A DNA stretch of 49,906 bases from Lactobacillaceae bacterium UBA5807 (GCA_002418005.1 DIDF01000074.1:1-49906), one strand, 5' to 3'; positions 26,217-35,366 are shown, counted from the stretch's first letter. The notes: generated by a model from the sequence alone, not told the origin. Program-made: numbers and translations.

Positions 26217-26759
26217 TTATTTTGGTGTCACAAAAATCTGTTGGGTAGTGTCACCATCGAGATTTCGGGCGACTTTATAGCCTGAAACGGATAAGTTTGT
26301 TGCTTTATTCTTACCTGAGACAGTCCCCTTTACGATAACCTTTTGACTCATTGGAATGTCAGAAAGCTTACCCTTCATTGTGAAGACTGGCTGATTCTTT
26401 GAGTTCTTAGCAACAGTGTACTTCAAAGTTCCCTGTTTATTTAAATCACCTGCTTTTTGAGCGGCTGAGTATGATTGATGAAATTTGCTGACGCTGTAAA
26501 TTGTGACCGTTTTACTATTCTTATCAAATTTATAAGCATCATAGCCCGAATGACTTTTGGCGTTGAATGAACCGTTCATGTACCAAAGATCATTGTTTGA
26601 CACAATTTTTTCACTAATATTTTGGCTTGGAGCATTTTGCATACTTGCCTGACTGCTTTCCTTATTTGGCGAGCTAGTTTTTGACCCGCAGCCAGAAAGG
26701 ATTACCATAATAGTTGCCAAAACGAAAATTGGCACCATAAGAAACTTAAATTTCTTCAT
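26217..26759 (-). CDS. Lipoprotein of unknown function
   Basis: The 180-residue product has a lipoprotein signal: basic start, hydrophobic core and lipobox LSGC with the modified cysteine at C24. A Ser/Asn/Gln-rich linker to about residue 55 follows. The rest is a small beta-rich domain (NDLWYMNGSFNAKSHSGYDAYKFDKNSKTVTIYSV) and a segment KVIVKGTVSGKNKATNLSVSGYKV. This pattern is shared by many small LAB surface lipoproteins without known role. Start ATG 26759 with GAGGTG ahead. It is transcribed alone, diverging from the LacI gene. Confidence 0.8.
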   Translation of the reverse strand: MKKFKFLMVPIFVLATIMVILSGCGSKTSSPNKESSQASMQNAPSQNISEKIVSNNDLWYMNGSFNAKSHSGYDAYKFDKNSKTVTIYSVSKFHQSYSAAQKAGDLNKQGTLKYTVAKNSKNQPVFTMKGKLSDIPMSQKVIVKGTVSGKNKATNLSVSGYKVARNLDGDTTQQIFVTPK

Positions 26760-26864
26760 TTCGAATTCACCTCAAAAACAAAATATCACAGACCAGCGTT
26801 AATTACTAGCAAAAATGGGGCAATTATTTAAAATGAAACTAAAGTTTAATATCCGATTTTTATT

Positions 26865-26900
26865 CGTTATTTTGTGATAACGTTGACGTAATAATACGAT
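26865..26900 (+). promoter_or_regulatory. Promoter of the LacI-family gene with operator/cre-like site
   Basis: TTGTGA (26872-26877), a 17-base spacer and TACGAT (26895-26900) form a promoter. TGATAACGTTGACG (26875-26888) fits the cre pattern TGWNANCGNTNWCA at 13 of 14 positions, and a CGTTAT/ATAACG inverted repeat (26865-26882) overlaps it. Either CcpA or the LacI-family protein itself could bind. Confidence 0.6.
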
Positions 26901-26913
26901 AAGGGGAAATCTC

Positions 26914-27909
26914 ATGGTTACTATTAAAGATATCGCCAAAAAAATGAAATTGTCTCCTTCAACGGTTTCTCGGGCTTTGAACAATAACCCGCGGATTGGT
27001 GAGAAGACTCGCCGTCAGGTTCATAAATATGCTAAAAAGATGGGCTATCAGCCAAACTATAATGCTAAGAATTTGACTAATCAGGAAGCTAATTCGGTCG
27101 GGATTATTTTTCCTGTTAACAATCGAGTAGTTGATAATATTTTTTATGTTGGGATCCTTCGAGGGATTAATGAAGAATTAAATCGGCGAAATTACGTCCT
27201 GGCAATTGCTATTGGCGACAGTACTCAACAGGTCATTGATAATGTTGAATCAATGATTCATCGGGCGCAAATTAAAAAGTTTATTTTTCTATACTCTCAT
27301 CAAAATGATAAAATTATTGACCTGGTCAGAAAAGAGGCAGTTAAGTTTGTTACAATTGGTAAGCCGGTCGATGACCAGAAATGGTGGTACGTTGATAATG
27401 ATAACGTTGCTGCTGGCGAAGATGCCACTAGATTTTTGATTGAGAAAAAGAAATCAAAGAATCCAGCCTTTGTTGAATCTGTAAATAATTGGCCTTATGA
27501 AGACGATCGACGAGCCGGTTATATCAAGGAGCTGTCAAAAACGCGAAAGCAGCCGAATTTCCTGCAGATTTCTCAGGAACATGGTTTAGAAACTGAAAGT
27601 GCCCAGATTAAGAAATTTATTGATGAGCACCCTCAAGTGGATAGCGTTGTGGCAACTGATGATTACATTGCGCTTCAATTTGATCACAGTTATAAGGATC
27701 TGTATCCTGGCAAGGCAATGAATATTATTGGCTTTAATAATTCACTTCCTTCAGATCTAAATCAGCCAAACTTCTTCTCTGTTGATTTAAACGCTCATGC
27801 AATGGGAACTCAAGCTGTCGACCTATTATTTAAGAATCAGCAGGAAACAGAAAATATTTCTTCCAGTCACTTAATCGTGGAGCATAAGATTAAAGGATTT
27901 AAAAACTAA
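26914..27909 (+). CDS. LacI-family transcriptional regulator (MalR-like)
   Basis: The 331-residue protein has the LacI N-terminal DNA-binding domain (VTIKDIAKKMKLSPSTVSRALNNNPRIGEKTRRQVHKYAKKMGYQPN, with the hinge helix) and a periplasmic-binding-protein-like sensor domain ending near EHKIKGF. Start ATG 26914 with AGGGGA ahead. It lies upstream of a DHA2 transporter and of the maltose transporter/phosphorylase genes, whose promoter carries a perfect palindrome with central CG, typical of this family. Control of maltose use is the simplest reading; the inducer is not shown by sequence. Confidence 0.88.
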   Translation: MVTIKDIAKKMKLSPSTVSRALNNNPRIGEKTRRQVHKYAKKMGYQPNYNAKNLTNQEANSVGIIFPVNNRVVDNIFYVGILRGINEELNRRNYVLAIAIGDSTQQVIDNVESMIHRAQIKKFIFLYSHQNDKIIDLVRKEAVKFVTIGKPVDDQKWWYVDNDNVAAGEDATRFLIEKKKSKNPAFVESVNNWPYEDDRRAGYIKELSKTRKQPNFLQISQEHGLETESAQIKKFIDEHPQVDSVVATDDYIALQFDHSYKDLYPGKAMNIIGFNNSLPSDLNQPNFFSVDLNAHAMGTQAVDLLFKNQQETENISSSHLIVEHKIKGFKN

Positions 27910-27937
27910 ACTAGAAATTGTATAGAAGGTTATTTGT

Positions 27938-29347
27938 GTGGAAAAAAAGAATCAATGGATCCTGTTATTTTCGACTTCAATCATTTCTTTCATGTCGACA
28001 ATTGATGCAACAATCGTAAATATCGCGGTTCCAGTAATGTCTCGAGATTTAAAAATTCCAAATAACCAAACGGAATGGGTAGTTTCAGCATATCTGGTTA
28101 TGATATGTATTCTACTCATTTTGTTTGGCAATATTTCAGACCAAATTGGTAGAATCAAAATTTTTCAAGTTGGCACGATTATTTTTGTTTTGGGCTCATT
28201 ATTTTGCGGCCTTAGTTTTAATTTGCCAATGATCTTGGCTTCCAGGGTTATTCAAGCCATTGGCGCTTCGATGACGATGGCTACCAATTTTGCCATTATC
28301 ACCGATATTTTTCCCAGTTATCGTCATGGCCTGGCCCTTGGTGTGAACAGTTCATTTGTACAAATTGGCAGTATTGCTGGGCCGGGAATCGGTGGCTTGA
28401 TTTTAAGTCTGCTAAATTGGCACTACATATTTTTTGTTAATGTTCCAATCGGCATTTTTGCATATTTCTTGGGCCACCACTTCTTCTCAAAGGATCCAAA
28501 GCAAACCAACAAGTTAAGACTTGATGCCAAAGGTTTTGGCTTTTATGCTGCCTTTATTTTATTTTTCTTTGTCACAATTTATTGGGGCCAAATTATTGGC
28601 TTTGAGAATTTTAAGATTTTATTTATGACTTTGGTAACCCTAATCTTCTTATTTATTTTTGTTAAAACCGAGAATCGGGCAGCTAAGCCATTAATTGATC
28701 TGCGAATTTTTAATAATATCGGTCTAACTTTTGGAATCATTTCGGCAATGATTGTTTATACCTGCAGTTATTTTAATAACGTAATCATGCCATTTTATCT
28801 TCAGGATCGGCTTCAGCTTTCTTCGGCCTTAGCAGGTTTAATTTTAATGGCAATTCCATTTATTAATGTCTTTACAGCGCCACTGGGCGGCATGATAGGA
28901 GACCACATTGGCACAGAAAAGATTTCTTTTGTGGCTTTATTTATCTTTTTACCTTCGCTGTTTATTTTTACTCAGGTCACTCCCCGTTGGTCGATTCTTT
29001 GGGTCGTAGCCGGATTGATGTTGTTTGGCGCAGCCAATGGAACTTTTCAAAACAACCCAATGATAATGGGCAATGTTGCCAATGAATTTCAAGGAATCGC
29101 AGGCTCAATTGCCGCTTTGAGCAGGAATATTGGTTTAGCAATTGGTCTCTCTGTTTCGACTTCGATTCTTTATCACGGGATCAGTTTGCAGGCGGGATAT
29201 CGAATGACGACTTATCCCGATGCTCATCCAGAGTGGTTTGACTGGGCAATGCACTATGCTTACTGGTTTGCTCTGGGATTAATCCTTATTGCGATTTGTT
29301 TGATTGGGACGGTTTTGATTAGGAAAAATAGGCTGGAGAAGAATTAA
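27938..29347 (+). CDS. MFS transporter, DHA2 (EmrB/QacA) type
   Basis: The 469-residue membrane protein has about 14 hydrophobic segments, a DHA2 trait. Motifs include MSTIDATIVNIAVPVMSRDLKIPNNQTEWVVSAY (DHA2 segment 1 motif D1), GNISDQIGRIKIF (motif A) and VQIGSIAGPGIGGLILSLLNWHYIFFVNVPIG (motif C). These proteins export drugs or other amphipathic compounds with protons. The start is GTG at 27938 with GAAGG about 10 bases ahead, 28 bases after the LacI gene, so the two are probably co-transcribed. Whether it belongs functionally to the maltose genes is unclear. Confidence 0.85.
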   Translation: MEKKNQWILLFSTSIISFMSTIDATIVNIAVPVMSRDLKIPNNQTEWVVSAYLVMICILLILFGNISDQIGRIKIFQVGTIIFVLGSLFCGLSFNLPMILASRVIQAIGASMTMATNFAIITDIFPSYRHGLALGVNSSFVQIGSIAGPGIGGLILSLLNWHYIFFVNVPIGIFAYFLGHHFFSKDPKQTNKLRLDAKGFGFYAAFILFFFVTIYWGQIIGFENFKILFMTLVTLIFLFIFVKTENRAAKPLIDLRIFNNIGLTFGIISAMIVYTCSYFNNVIMPFYLQDRLQLSSALAGLILMAIPFINVFTAPLGGMIGDHIGTEKISFVALFIFLPSLFIFTQVTPRWSILWVVAGLMLFGAANGTFQNNPMIMGNVANEFQGIAGSIAALSRNIGLAIGLSVSTSILYHGISLQAGYRMTTYPDAHPEWFDWAMHYAYWFALGLILIAICLIGTVLIRKNRLEKN

Positions 29348-29399
29348 TTTTCTGTTTTTTTATTTTTATATAGCAAAAACCTATATAGCAAAAACGTGC

Positions 29400-29455
29400 A
29401 AAAAGGACCAGCTTCCTAGATTAGTAACTCTATGGAGGATAAACGGTTCTTTTTT
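29400..29455 (+). terminator. Terminator after the DHA2 transporter, containing a repeat core
   Basis: AAAAAGGACC (29400-29409) pairs with GGTTCTTTTT (29445-29455) with one wobble; the inside can fold further. The segment 29406-29420 (GACCAGCTTCCTAGA) matches 14 of 15 bases of the core of the palindrome at 16147-16161. A short direct repeat (TATATAGCAAAAAC at 29367 and 29382) precedes it. Confidence 0.65.
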
Positions 29456-29470
29456 ACTTTACCATATAAA

Positions 29471-29512
29471 TTAATGCAACCGGTTGCATTAAAATGAAAT
29501 CGGTGTCATAAT
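29471..29512 (+). promoter_or_regulatory. Promoter and LacI-type operator of the maltose operon
   Basis: A perfect 22-bp palindrome (29471-29492, core GCAACCGGTTGC) contains the -35 box TTGCAT (29484-29489). After 17 bases comes CATAAT (29507-29512). A repressor bound there would block RNA polymerase. The core has the central CG typical of MalR/LacI-family sites. Confidence 0.8.
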
Positions 29513-29556
29513 GGTAACGTAAAATAAATGATTACTCAGATCAGGAGGGTAACAAA

Positions 29557-30918
29557 ATGAAAGAAAATAGCGGAACTACCGCAAAAGCAGCTGTTTCTGG
29601 ATTACCAAAATTGCCAGCTAGTACCATTTGGATGATTAATTTTGGCTTTCTGGGCGTCCAAATGGCCTTCACTCTGCAAAGTTCGCAGATGAGCCGAATT
29701 TTTCAAACTATTGGTGCTGATCCTAATAAATTAGGTTGGTTTTTCATATTACCACCATTAGCGGGATTAATTGTTCAGCCAATTATTGGCTATTATTCGG
29801 ATAGGACCTGGGCACCAAAGCTTGGCGGCCGTCGGCTTCCTTATTTGGCATTGGGAACTTTAATTGCAATAGTGGTTATGTGTTTACTGCCTAATGCTGG
29901 GAGCTTTGGTTTTGGTTATGCCTCAATCACCGCGCTGGTTTTCGGTGCGGTTACCGTTGCTCTTTTGGATGTTTCTTCCAATATGGCGATGCAGCCATTT
30001 AAGATGATGGTGGGAGATATGGTTAACGATGACCAAAAGAGTTACGCCTATGGGATTCAAAGCTTCTTATCAAATGGCGGGGCAGTTATTGCCGCAATCT
30101 TTCCGTTCTTGTTTACGGCTTTGGGAGTTGCTAATACCGCTAAAAAAGGTGTCGTTCCTCAATCAGTTGTTGTTTCATTTTACGTTGGCGCCGCGATTTT
30201 GTTATTCACTAGTCTGCTGACTATTTTTAAAGTTCATGAATATGATCCAAAAACTTACGCAAAATATCATGGCATTTCGGAAGAAGCCAATAAGCAGGGC
30301 GGCAATTGGTGGCAGCTTTTAAAGAGTGCCCCTAAAGTATTCTGGACAGTTACTCTTGTCCAATTCTTCTGCTGGGTTTCCTTCCAATATCTTTGGACAT
30401 ACTCTGCCGGAGCAATTGCCAAAAATGTTTGGAACACAACAAATGTTGCTTCCGCTGGTTATCAAGCAGCCGGAAACTGGTATGGCGTTTTAGCTGCCGT
30501 TCAATCAATTGCCGCAGTTGCCTGGTCCTATGTTTTGGCAAAAATGCCAAATAGTTCTCACAAACTCGGCTATTCTCTTAGTTTAGGCTTAGGCGCAATT
30601 GGTTTTCTTTCAGTATTTTTTGTCACTAATCAATATATGCTGATTATTTCTTATATTCTTGTCGGAATGGCTTGGGCTTCAATGAACACCTACCCGTTAA
30701 CAATGGTTACCAACGCGCTTTCGGGGGAACACATGGGAACTTATTTAGGATTGTTTAACGGTTCAATCTGTCTGCCACAAATTGTTGCTTCATTAGCCAG
30801 CTTTGCTTTGTTCCCACTGATGGGAAATTCTCAACCTCATATGTTCATGATTGGCGCAATTGTTATGGCTCTAGGTGCAGTATCAGTTGCCTTTATCAAA
30901 GAGACATATAAAGCCTAG
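29557..30918 (+). CDS. SLC45/GPH-type MFS sugar transporter (maltose likely)
   Basis: The 453-residue protein has about 12 membrane segments. GFLGVQMAFTLQSSQMSRIFQTIGADP and GYYSDRTWAPKLGGRRLPYLALG are the signature regions of the SLC45/sucrose-symporter-like group, whose bacterial members often sit beside GH65 phosphorylases. The gene is 23 bases ahead of maltose phosphorylase and shares its promoter, so proton-coupled maltose (or a related alpha-glucobiose) import is the likely role. Start ATG 29557 with AGGAGGG 7 bases ahead. Confidence 0.87.
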   Translation: MKENSGTTAKAAVSGLPKLPASTIWMINFGFLGVQMAFTLQSSQMSRIFQTIGADPNKLGWFFILPPLAGLIVQPIIGYYSDRTWAPKLGGRRLPYLALGTLIAIVVMCLLPNAGSFGFGYASITALVFGAVTVALLDVSSNMAMQPFKMMVGDMVNDDQKSYAYGIQSFLSNGGAVIAAIFPFLFTALGVANTAKKGVVPQSVVVSFYVGAAILLFTSLLTIFKVHEYDPKTYAKYHGISEEANKQGGNWWQLLKSAPKVFWTVTLVQFFCWVSFQYLWTYSAGAIAKNVWNTTNVASAGYQAAGNWYGVLAAVQSIAAVAWSYVLAKMPNSSHKLGYSLSLGLGAIGFLSVFFVTNQYMLIISYILVGMAWASMNTYPLTMVTNALSGEHMGTYLGLFNGSICLPQIVASLASFALFPLMGNSQPHMFMIGAIVMALGAVSVAFIKETYKA

Positions 30919-30941
30919 ATTTAGAGAAAGGAAAATAACTT

Positions 30942-33200
30942 ATGAAAAGAACTTTTGAAGTGCAGCCATGGAATGTTGTAACTCATGACTTCAACCCAAA
31001 GGATAAACGTCTTCAAGAATCCATGACCAGTCTAGGAAATGGTTACATGGGCATGCGGGGATTTTTTGAAGAGAATTATGGCGGCGACAGTCTTCCTGGA
31101 ATCTATCTTGGTGGGGTTTGGTATCCAGATAAGACTCGGGTTGGCTGGTGGAAAAACGGCTATCCAAAGTATTTTGGGAAAGTTGTTAACGCAGTAAATT
31201 ACATCAAAATGAATTTCAAGATTAATGGTGAAAAATTGGATCTGGCCAAAGATTCGATTTCGGATTTTGAACTTAACCTTGATATGAAAGATTCAATCTT
31301 TACTAGAAAATTCACTGTCAAAATTGGTGATGCTAAATTAACATTTACCTTTGAACGATTCCTAAGTGTCGCGCAAAAAGAACTTTCAGTTCAGCGAGTT
31401 TCGATTAAAAACATTGGCTCAACTGCGGTTGATATTATCGTTGATTCGGCAATTGACGCTGATGTTAAAAATGAAGACGCCAATTATGATGAAAGATTTT
31501 GGGATGTCCTATCGACAGATCAGCAATTTGACTCTGGCAGTTTGGTTGCCGAAACGACTCCTAATCCATTTGGCACACCAAGGTTCACATCTGCAATGGA
31601 AATGAATCACATTACCAGTTTAAAAGCTGTTGCCGCAAATCAGCCTAATGATAAAGAAGTTGAAAACGAATTTGCCGGTTCAATTGCCCCAGGAGATCAA
31701 GCGACCATTGAAAAAAGAGTGATTGTCGTTACTTCTCGTGATTACGACACCAATGCCAAGTTGGTTTCCGCAATGCACAATTTAAGCAATCAAGTTAATG
31801 ACGAAAGTTTTGATAATTTATTTAAACCCCATGCTGAAATTTGGCATCAGCGCTGGGATAAATCTGATGTTCAAATTGGCGGGGATGTTGAGGCCCAACA
31901 AGGAATTCGGTTTAACCTGTATGAACTGTTTTCCACCTATTATGGCGAAGATGCCAGATTAAATGTTGGACCAAAGGGATTTACTGGCGAAAAATACGGT
32001 GGTGCGACATACTGGGATACTGAAGCATATGTTATTCCCGTATATTTGGGAATAACTGATCCAAAGGTTACCCGAAACTTATTAATGTATCGCTATAAGC
32101 AGCTTGATGGCGCTTATCATAATGCCAAAGAACAAGGACTAAAGGGAGCACTTTTCCCAATGGTCACTTTTGATGGCATTGAATGCCATAACGAATGGGA
32201 AATTACCTTTGAAGAGATCCATCGTAACGGGGATATTGCCTTTGCGATTTATAATTACACGAGATACACCGGGGATGAATCATATGTGCTCCACGAAGGC
32301 TCTAAGGTTTTAACTGAAATCTCAAGATTTTGGGCAGATCGAGTTCATTTCTCTCAAAGAAAACAAATGTATATGATTCATGGGGTTACTGGCCCTGATG
32401 AATATGAAAATAACGTTGATAATAATTGGTACACTAATTTATTAGCCCAGTGGACATTAAAATATACCTTAGAGATTTTAGCCAAGGTTTCTCCTGAGCA
32501 AGCCAAAGAACTAAATGTCTCTAAGGAAGAAAAAGCCCAGTGGCAGGATATCGTTGACAGAATGTATCTGCCTTACGACAAGAAACTAAACATTTTTGTT
32601 CAACATGATGGGTTTTTGGATAAAGACTTGACTTCAGCCAGTCAAATTCCAAAGGATCAGCTGCCAATTAGTCAGCATTGGTCATGGGATAAAGTCTTAC
32701 GCTCACCTTATATTAAGCAAGGTGATGTTATTCAGGGCTTATGGGACTTCATTGATGACTTTACTCCTGAACAAAAGAAAGCTAATTTTGATTTTTACGA
32801 ACCGTTCACGGTTCATGAATCGTCACTTTCAGCTTCTGTATATTCGGTTCTGGCTGCCGATCTGCATTATGAAGATAAAGCTGTTGAGCTTTATGAAAGA
32901 ACTGCGAGATTAGACTTGGATAACTATAACAATGATACAGCTGATGGGCTGCACATTACCGCGATGACTGGTGCCTGGATCTCGGTGGTCCAAGGATTTG
33001 CCGGAATGCGGGTTCGAAGTGGTCAGTTGCACTTTGACTCATTTCTTCCTAAAAAGTGGAACCATTATTCATTTAGACAAGTTTTTCATGGCCGTCAAAT
33101 TGAAGTTAACGTTTATAAAAGTGGGGCATCTTTTAAACTGATTTCTGGGGATCCAATCACAATTAATGTTTCCGGAAAAGATGTTTTAGTTAACAAATAA
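30942..33200 (+). CDS. mapA: Maltose phosphorylase, GH65
   Basis: The 752-residue cytosolic enzyme splits maltose with phosphate into beta-glucose 1-phosphate and glucose. It has the GH65 plan: N-terminal beta-sandwich (to about 270), helical linker, (alpha/alpha)6 barrel with GATYWDTEAYVIP, HNEWEITFEEIHRNG and TGPDEYENNVDNNWYTN, and a C-terminal sheet domain. E487 in GPDEYENN is at the number I recall for the catalytic acid of the L. brevis enzyme. DGLHITAMTGAWISVVQGFAGMR is the phosphate-side motif. It follows the transporter by 23 bases. No beta-phosphoglucomutase gene is in the window. Kojibiose, nigerose or trehalose phosphorylase are less likely alternatives within GH65. Confidence 0.88.
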   Translation: MKRTFEVQPWNVVTHDFNPKDKRLQESMTSLGNGYMGMRGFFEENYGGDSLPGIYLGGVWYPDKTRVGWWKNGYPKYFGKVVNAVNYIKMNFKINGEKLDLAKDSISDFELNLDMKDSIFTRKFTVKIGDAKLTFTFERFLSVAQKELSVQRVSIKNIGSTAVDIIVDSAIDADVKNEDANYDERFWDVLSTDQQFDSGSLVAETTPNPFGTPRFTSAMEMNHITSLKAVAANQPNDKEVENEFAGSIAPGDQATIEKRVIVVTSRDYDTNAKLVSAMHNLSNQVNDESFDNLFKPHAEIWHQRWDKSDVQIGGDVEAQQGIRFNLYELFSTYYGEDARLNVGPKGFTGEKYGGATYWDTEAYVIPVYLGITDPKVTRNLLMYRYKQLDGAYHNAKEQGLKGALFPMVTFDGIECHNEWEITFEEIHRNGDIAFAIYNYTRYTGDESYVLHEGSKVLTEISRFWADRVHFSQRKQMYMIHGVTGPDEYENNVDNNWYTNLLAQWTLKYTLEILAKVSPEQAKELNVSKEEKAQWQDIVDRMYLPYDKKLNIFVQHDGFLDKDLTSASQIPKDQLPISQHWSWDKVLRSPYIKQGDVIQGLWDFIDDFTPEQKKANFDFYEPFTVHESSLSASVYSVLAADLHYEDKAVELYERTARLDLDNYNNDTADGLHITAMTGAWISVVQGFAGMRVRSGQLHFDSFLPKKWNHYSFRQVFHGRQIEVNVYKSGASFKLISGDPITINVSGKDVLVNK

Positions 33201-33225
33201 TTTGATTGAAAAAAGTGGAATCTAG

Positions 33226-33253
33226 TTGCAAATTCAGCTCATAAAGTTAGTAT
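33226..33253 (+). promoter_or_regulatory. Promoter of the 87-residue protein gene
   Basis: TTGCAA (33226-33231), a 16-base spacer and TAGTAT (33248-33253), 35 bases before the start codon. Confidence 0.55.
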
Positions 33254-33287
33254 TGAAGTAACTAAACTATGGATTGAAGGGATCGCC

Positions 33288-33551
33288 ATGAGTAAAATTA
33301 CCGTACAAGGGAGTTTAAAAACTGACCAAATTGAAGGTAGTTCTGATCTGGTTAAAAAGCGAATAGTTTCTGATTTGGATAAGATTCAAGCTAATGATAG
33401 TAAAAAGCCATTTTCAAGATTAGCTGAAGACATTGTCATTGAACCTTACCGTGATGGGGAATATCAATATCACGCAATTTTGTCAGAAGCCGCTAAGATG
33501 CAGGACCTTTCTCCACAAATTCAAGGTGATGCGCGACTTGATGACGAATAA
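33288..33551 (+). CDS. Unrecognised 87-residue protein
   Basis: A small acidic soluble protein with no membrane segment or signal. It has a helical charged middle (SDLVKKRIVSDLDKIQAN), a short beta-type part (EDIVIEPYRDGEYQYHAILSEA) and an acidic end (GDARLDDE). The start ATG 33288 has AAGGGA ahead, with a promoter and a terminator of its own, so it is very probably a real gene. I know no function for it. Confidence 0.7.
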   Translation: MSKITVQGSLKTDQIEGSSDLVKKRIVSDLDKIQANDSKKPFSRLAEDIVIEPYRDGEYQYHAILSEAAKMQDLSPQIQGDARLDDE

Positions 33552-33564
33552 TTTAAGTAATTAA

Positions 33565-33612
33565 ACAAAACGGGTCAAAGCAAGAGTAAATCTTTGCTTT
33601 GACCCGTTTTGT
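33565..33612 (+). terminator. Terminator of the 87-residue protein gene
   Basis: An 18-bp perfect stem (ACAAAACGGGTCAAAGCA at 33565-33582 with its complement at 33595-33612). Confidence 0.85.
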
Positions 33613-33656
33613 ATTTGATAATTAAGCCGTAAATCAAAAAATTAGGAGGGATTACT

Positions 33657-34304
33657 ATGGCTTTAAAAGTTGGTGTTATTGGCGCAACTGGTCATGCTGG
33701 TCAACAAATTACTAAACAAGGATTTGAGAACGGTTTGGAAATGACCGCGATTGTTAGAAATGTTGATAAAGCAAAAGGGATGTTTGGCGACAAAGCTAAA
33801 TATGTTCAGGCGGATGTGACTAACTTAAAAAAAGAGGATTTTTCTGGATTAGATGTTGTTGTTGACGCTTTTGCGACTGCTCCAGAACACGCCGAGATGC
33901 ATGTTGAATTGGCACAGAGTTTGATATCGATGTTTAAGGGAGAAGACAAACCACGCCTGTTCTTTATTTTTGGCGCAGGAAGTTTGGATACCGGGGATGG
34001 TACTACTTTACTCAGCCATATGCACCAGACTCCAGGAATGAAGGGCGTCTTTGAGATTTCTACTCAACAATTTAAGGAGTTTCAACTGGTTTCTTCTACT
34101 AAAGATATTAATTGGGTAGGGATATCAGCTAGTGGCCAACTTACTGATGGCGAGAAGACGGCTTATACACTGGGCCATAATCAAATTTTAACCAATAAAG
34201 AAGGCAAATCAGTTGCGACCTATGGTACTGTGGCAGCAGCGATTGTTGATGAAATAATTAACCCTCAACATCATAATGAACGGTTCACAGTTGTTGATGA
34301 TTAA
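33657..34304 (+). CDS. NAD(P)-binding atypical SDR protein (YwnB-like)
   Basis: The 215-residue protein opens with the nucleotide-binding motif VGVIGATGHAGQQI and has ADVTNLKKEDFSGLDVVVDAF, which is typical of the atypical short-chain dehydrogenase (NmrA/YwnB) group. VFEISTQQFKEFQLVSSTKDINWVGISASGQLTDGEKT and a Gly-rich tail follow. Members reduce small electrophiles or only sense NAD(P); the substrate is unknown. Start ATG 33657 with AGGAGGG. It lies 51 bases ahead of hicD on the same strand and may share its transcript. Confidence 0.82.
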   Translation: MALKVGVIGATGHAGQQITKQGFENGLEMTAIVRNVDKAKGMFGDKAKYVQADVTNLKKEDFSGLDVVVDAFATAPEHAEMHVELAQSLISMFKGEDKPRLFFIFGAGSLDTGDGTTLLSHMHQTPGMKGVFEISTQQFKEFQLVSSTKDINWVGISASGQLTDGEKTAYTLGHNQILTNKEGKSVATYGTVAAAIVDEIINPQHHNERFTVVDD

Positions 34305-34355
34305 TTAGAAAAAACATGATAATATTAAAGAATACTAAGAATTGGAGATGATTTG

Positions 34356-35282
34356 ATGACACGAAAAATCGGGGTCATTGGTATGGGTAACGTTGGTGCA
34401 GCTGCTGCTCACTACATTGTTTCAGCTGGATTGGCTGATGAACTGGTGCTAATTGAAAAGCGTGAAGCCAAAGTTACCGCGGATGCAATGGACTTTAATG
34501 ACGCTTTGGCAAACTTACCTTGGCATATGAATATTTATGTCAATGACTACAGCAAGCTTAAAGATGCCGACGTTATTATTTCGGCAATTGGCAATATTAA
34601 GCTTCAAGATAATCCCACCGATGATCGGTTTGCGGAATTACCATTTACGGCGAAACAAGTGCCAATTGTTGCAAAGAAAATCAAAGAATCTGGTTTTAAC
34701 GGCAAGATTGTCGTTATTACTAACCCCGTTGATGTCATCACATCAATCTATCAGCAAGTGACTGGTCTGCCAAAGAAGCATGTCATTGGGACCGGGACAC
34801 TTCTAGATTCAGCTAGAATGAGAAGAGCGGTTTCCGAAAAACTGGGAATTGATTCTCGTTCAGTAGTCGGATATAACTTGGGCGAACACGGTAATTCCCA
34901 GTTTACTGCTTGGTCAACAGTTCGTGTTTTAGGCAAACCAATCACTCAAATTGCCAAGGAAAAGAACCTTGATTTGGACGCTTTGGATAAAGCAGCCAGA
35001 ACTGGTGGTTTTACCGTCTTTCATGGCAAAAAGTATACCAACTATGGTGTCGCCACCGCTGCGGTTCGCCTGGCTTACACGATAATGAGCGATGCGCGAA
35101 CTGAGTTACCAGTTTCTAACTACCGAGAAGAATATGGGACATATCTTTCATACCCGGCAATTGTCGGTCAGGATGGTATTTTGGAACAACTTCAGTTGGA
35201 TCTAACTGATGAAGAATTAAAGAAACTGCAAATATCTGCAAATTATATTAAGACAAAATTTGCGGAAAGCATGGGTAAATAG
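34356..35282 (+). CDS. hicD: L-2-hydroxyisocaproate dehydrogenase
   Basis: The 308-residue enzyme is an L-LDH/MDH-family protein closest in motifs to L-HicDH: KIGVIGMGNVGAAAAHY, AIGNIKLQDNPTDDRFAELPFT, VVITNPVDVITSIYQQVTGLP, GTGTLLDSARMRRAV and the catalytic-His motif GYNLGEHGNSQF. It lacks the usual L-LDH opening. It reduces branched-chain and aromatic 2-oxo acids to L-2-hydroxy acids with NADH, which fits amino-acid catabolism after transamination. Start ATG 34356 with GGAG 8 bases upstream; the in-frame TTG just before is less likely. Confidence 0.9.
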   Translation: MTRKIGVIGMGNVGAAAAHYIVSAGLADELVLIEKREAKVTADAMDFNDALANLPWHMNIYVNDYSKLKDADVIISAIGNIKLQDNPTDDRFAELPFTAKQVPIVAKKIKESGFNGKIVVITNPVDVITSIYQQVTGLPKKHVIGTGTLLDSARMRRAVSEKLGIDSRSVVGYNLGEHGNSQFTAWSTVRVLGKPITQIAKEKNLDLDALDKAARTGGFTVFHGKKYTNYGVATAAVRLAYTIMSDARTELPVSNYREEYGTYLSYPAIVGQDGILEQLQLDLTDEELKKLQISANYIKTKFAESMGK

Positions 35283-35296
35283 AGTATTTCTAGAAG

Positions 35297-35329
35297 AGTG
35301 GACAAAGTTTATTTTGTTCCACTTTTTTT
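35297..35329 (+). terminator. Terminator of hicD
   Basis: AGTGGACAAA and TTTGTTCCACT pair with one bulge and run into T7. Confidence 0.75.
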
Positions 35330-35366
35330 GAATCTAATATTAAATATATCTAATAATCTCATCAAA

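Noticed and set aside
29367..29395. Tandem 14-base repeat TATATAGCAAAAAC as a functional repeat array
   Set aside because: Only two copies, AT-rich, in a terminator region; too little to call.
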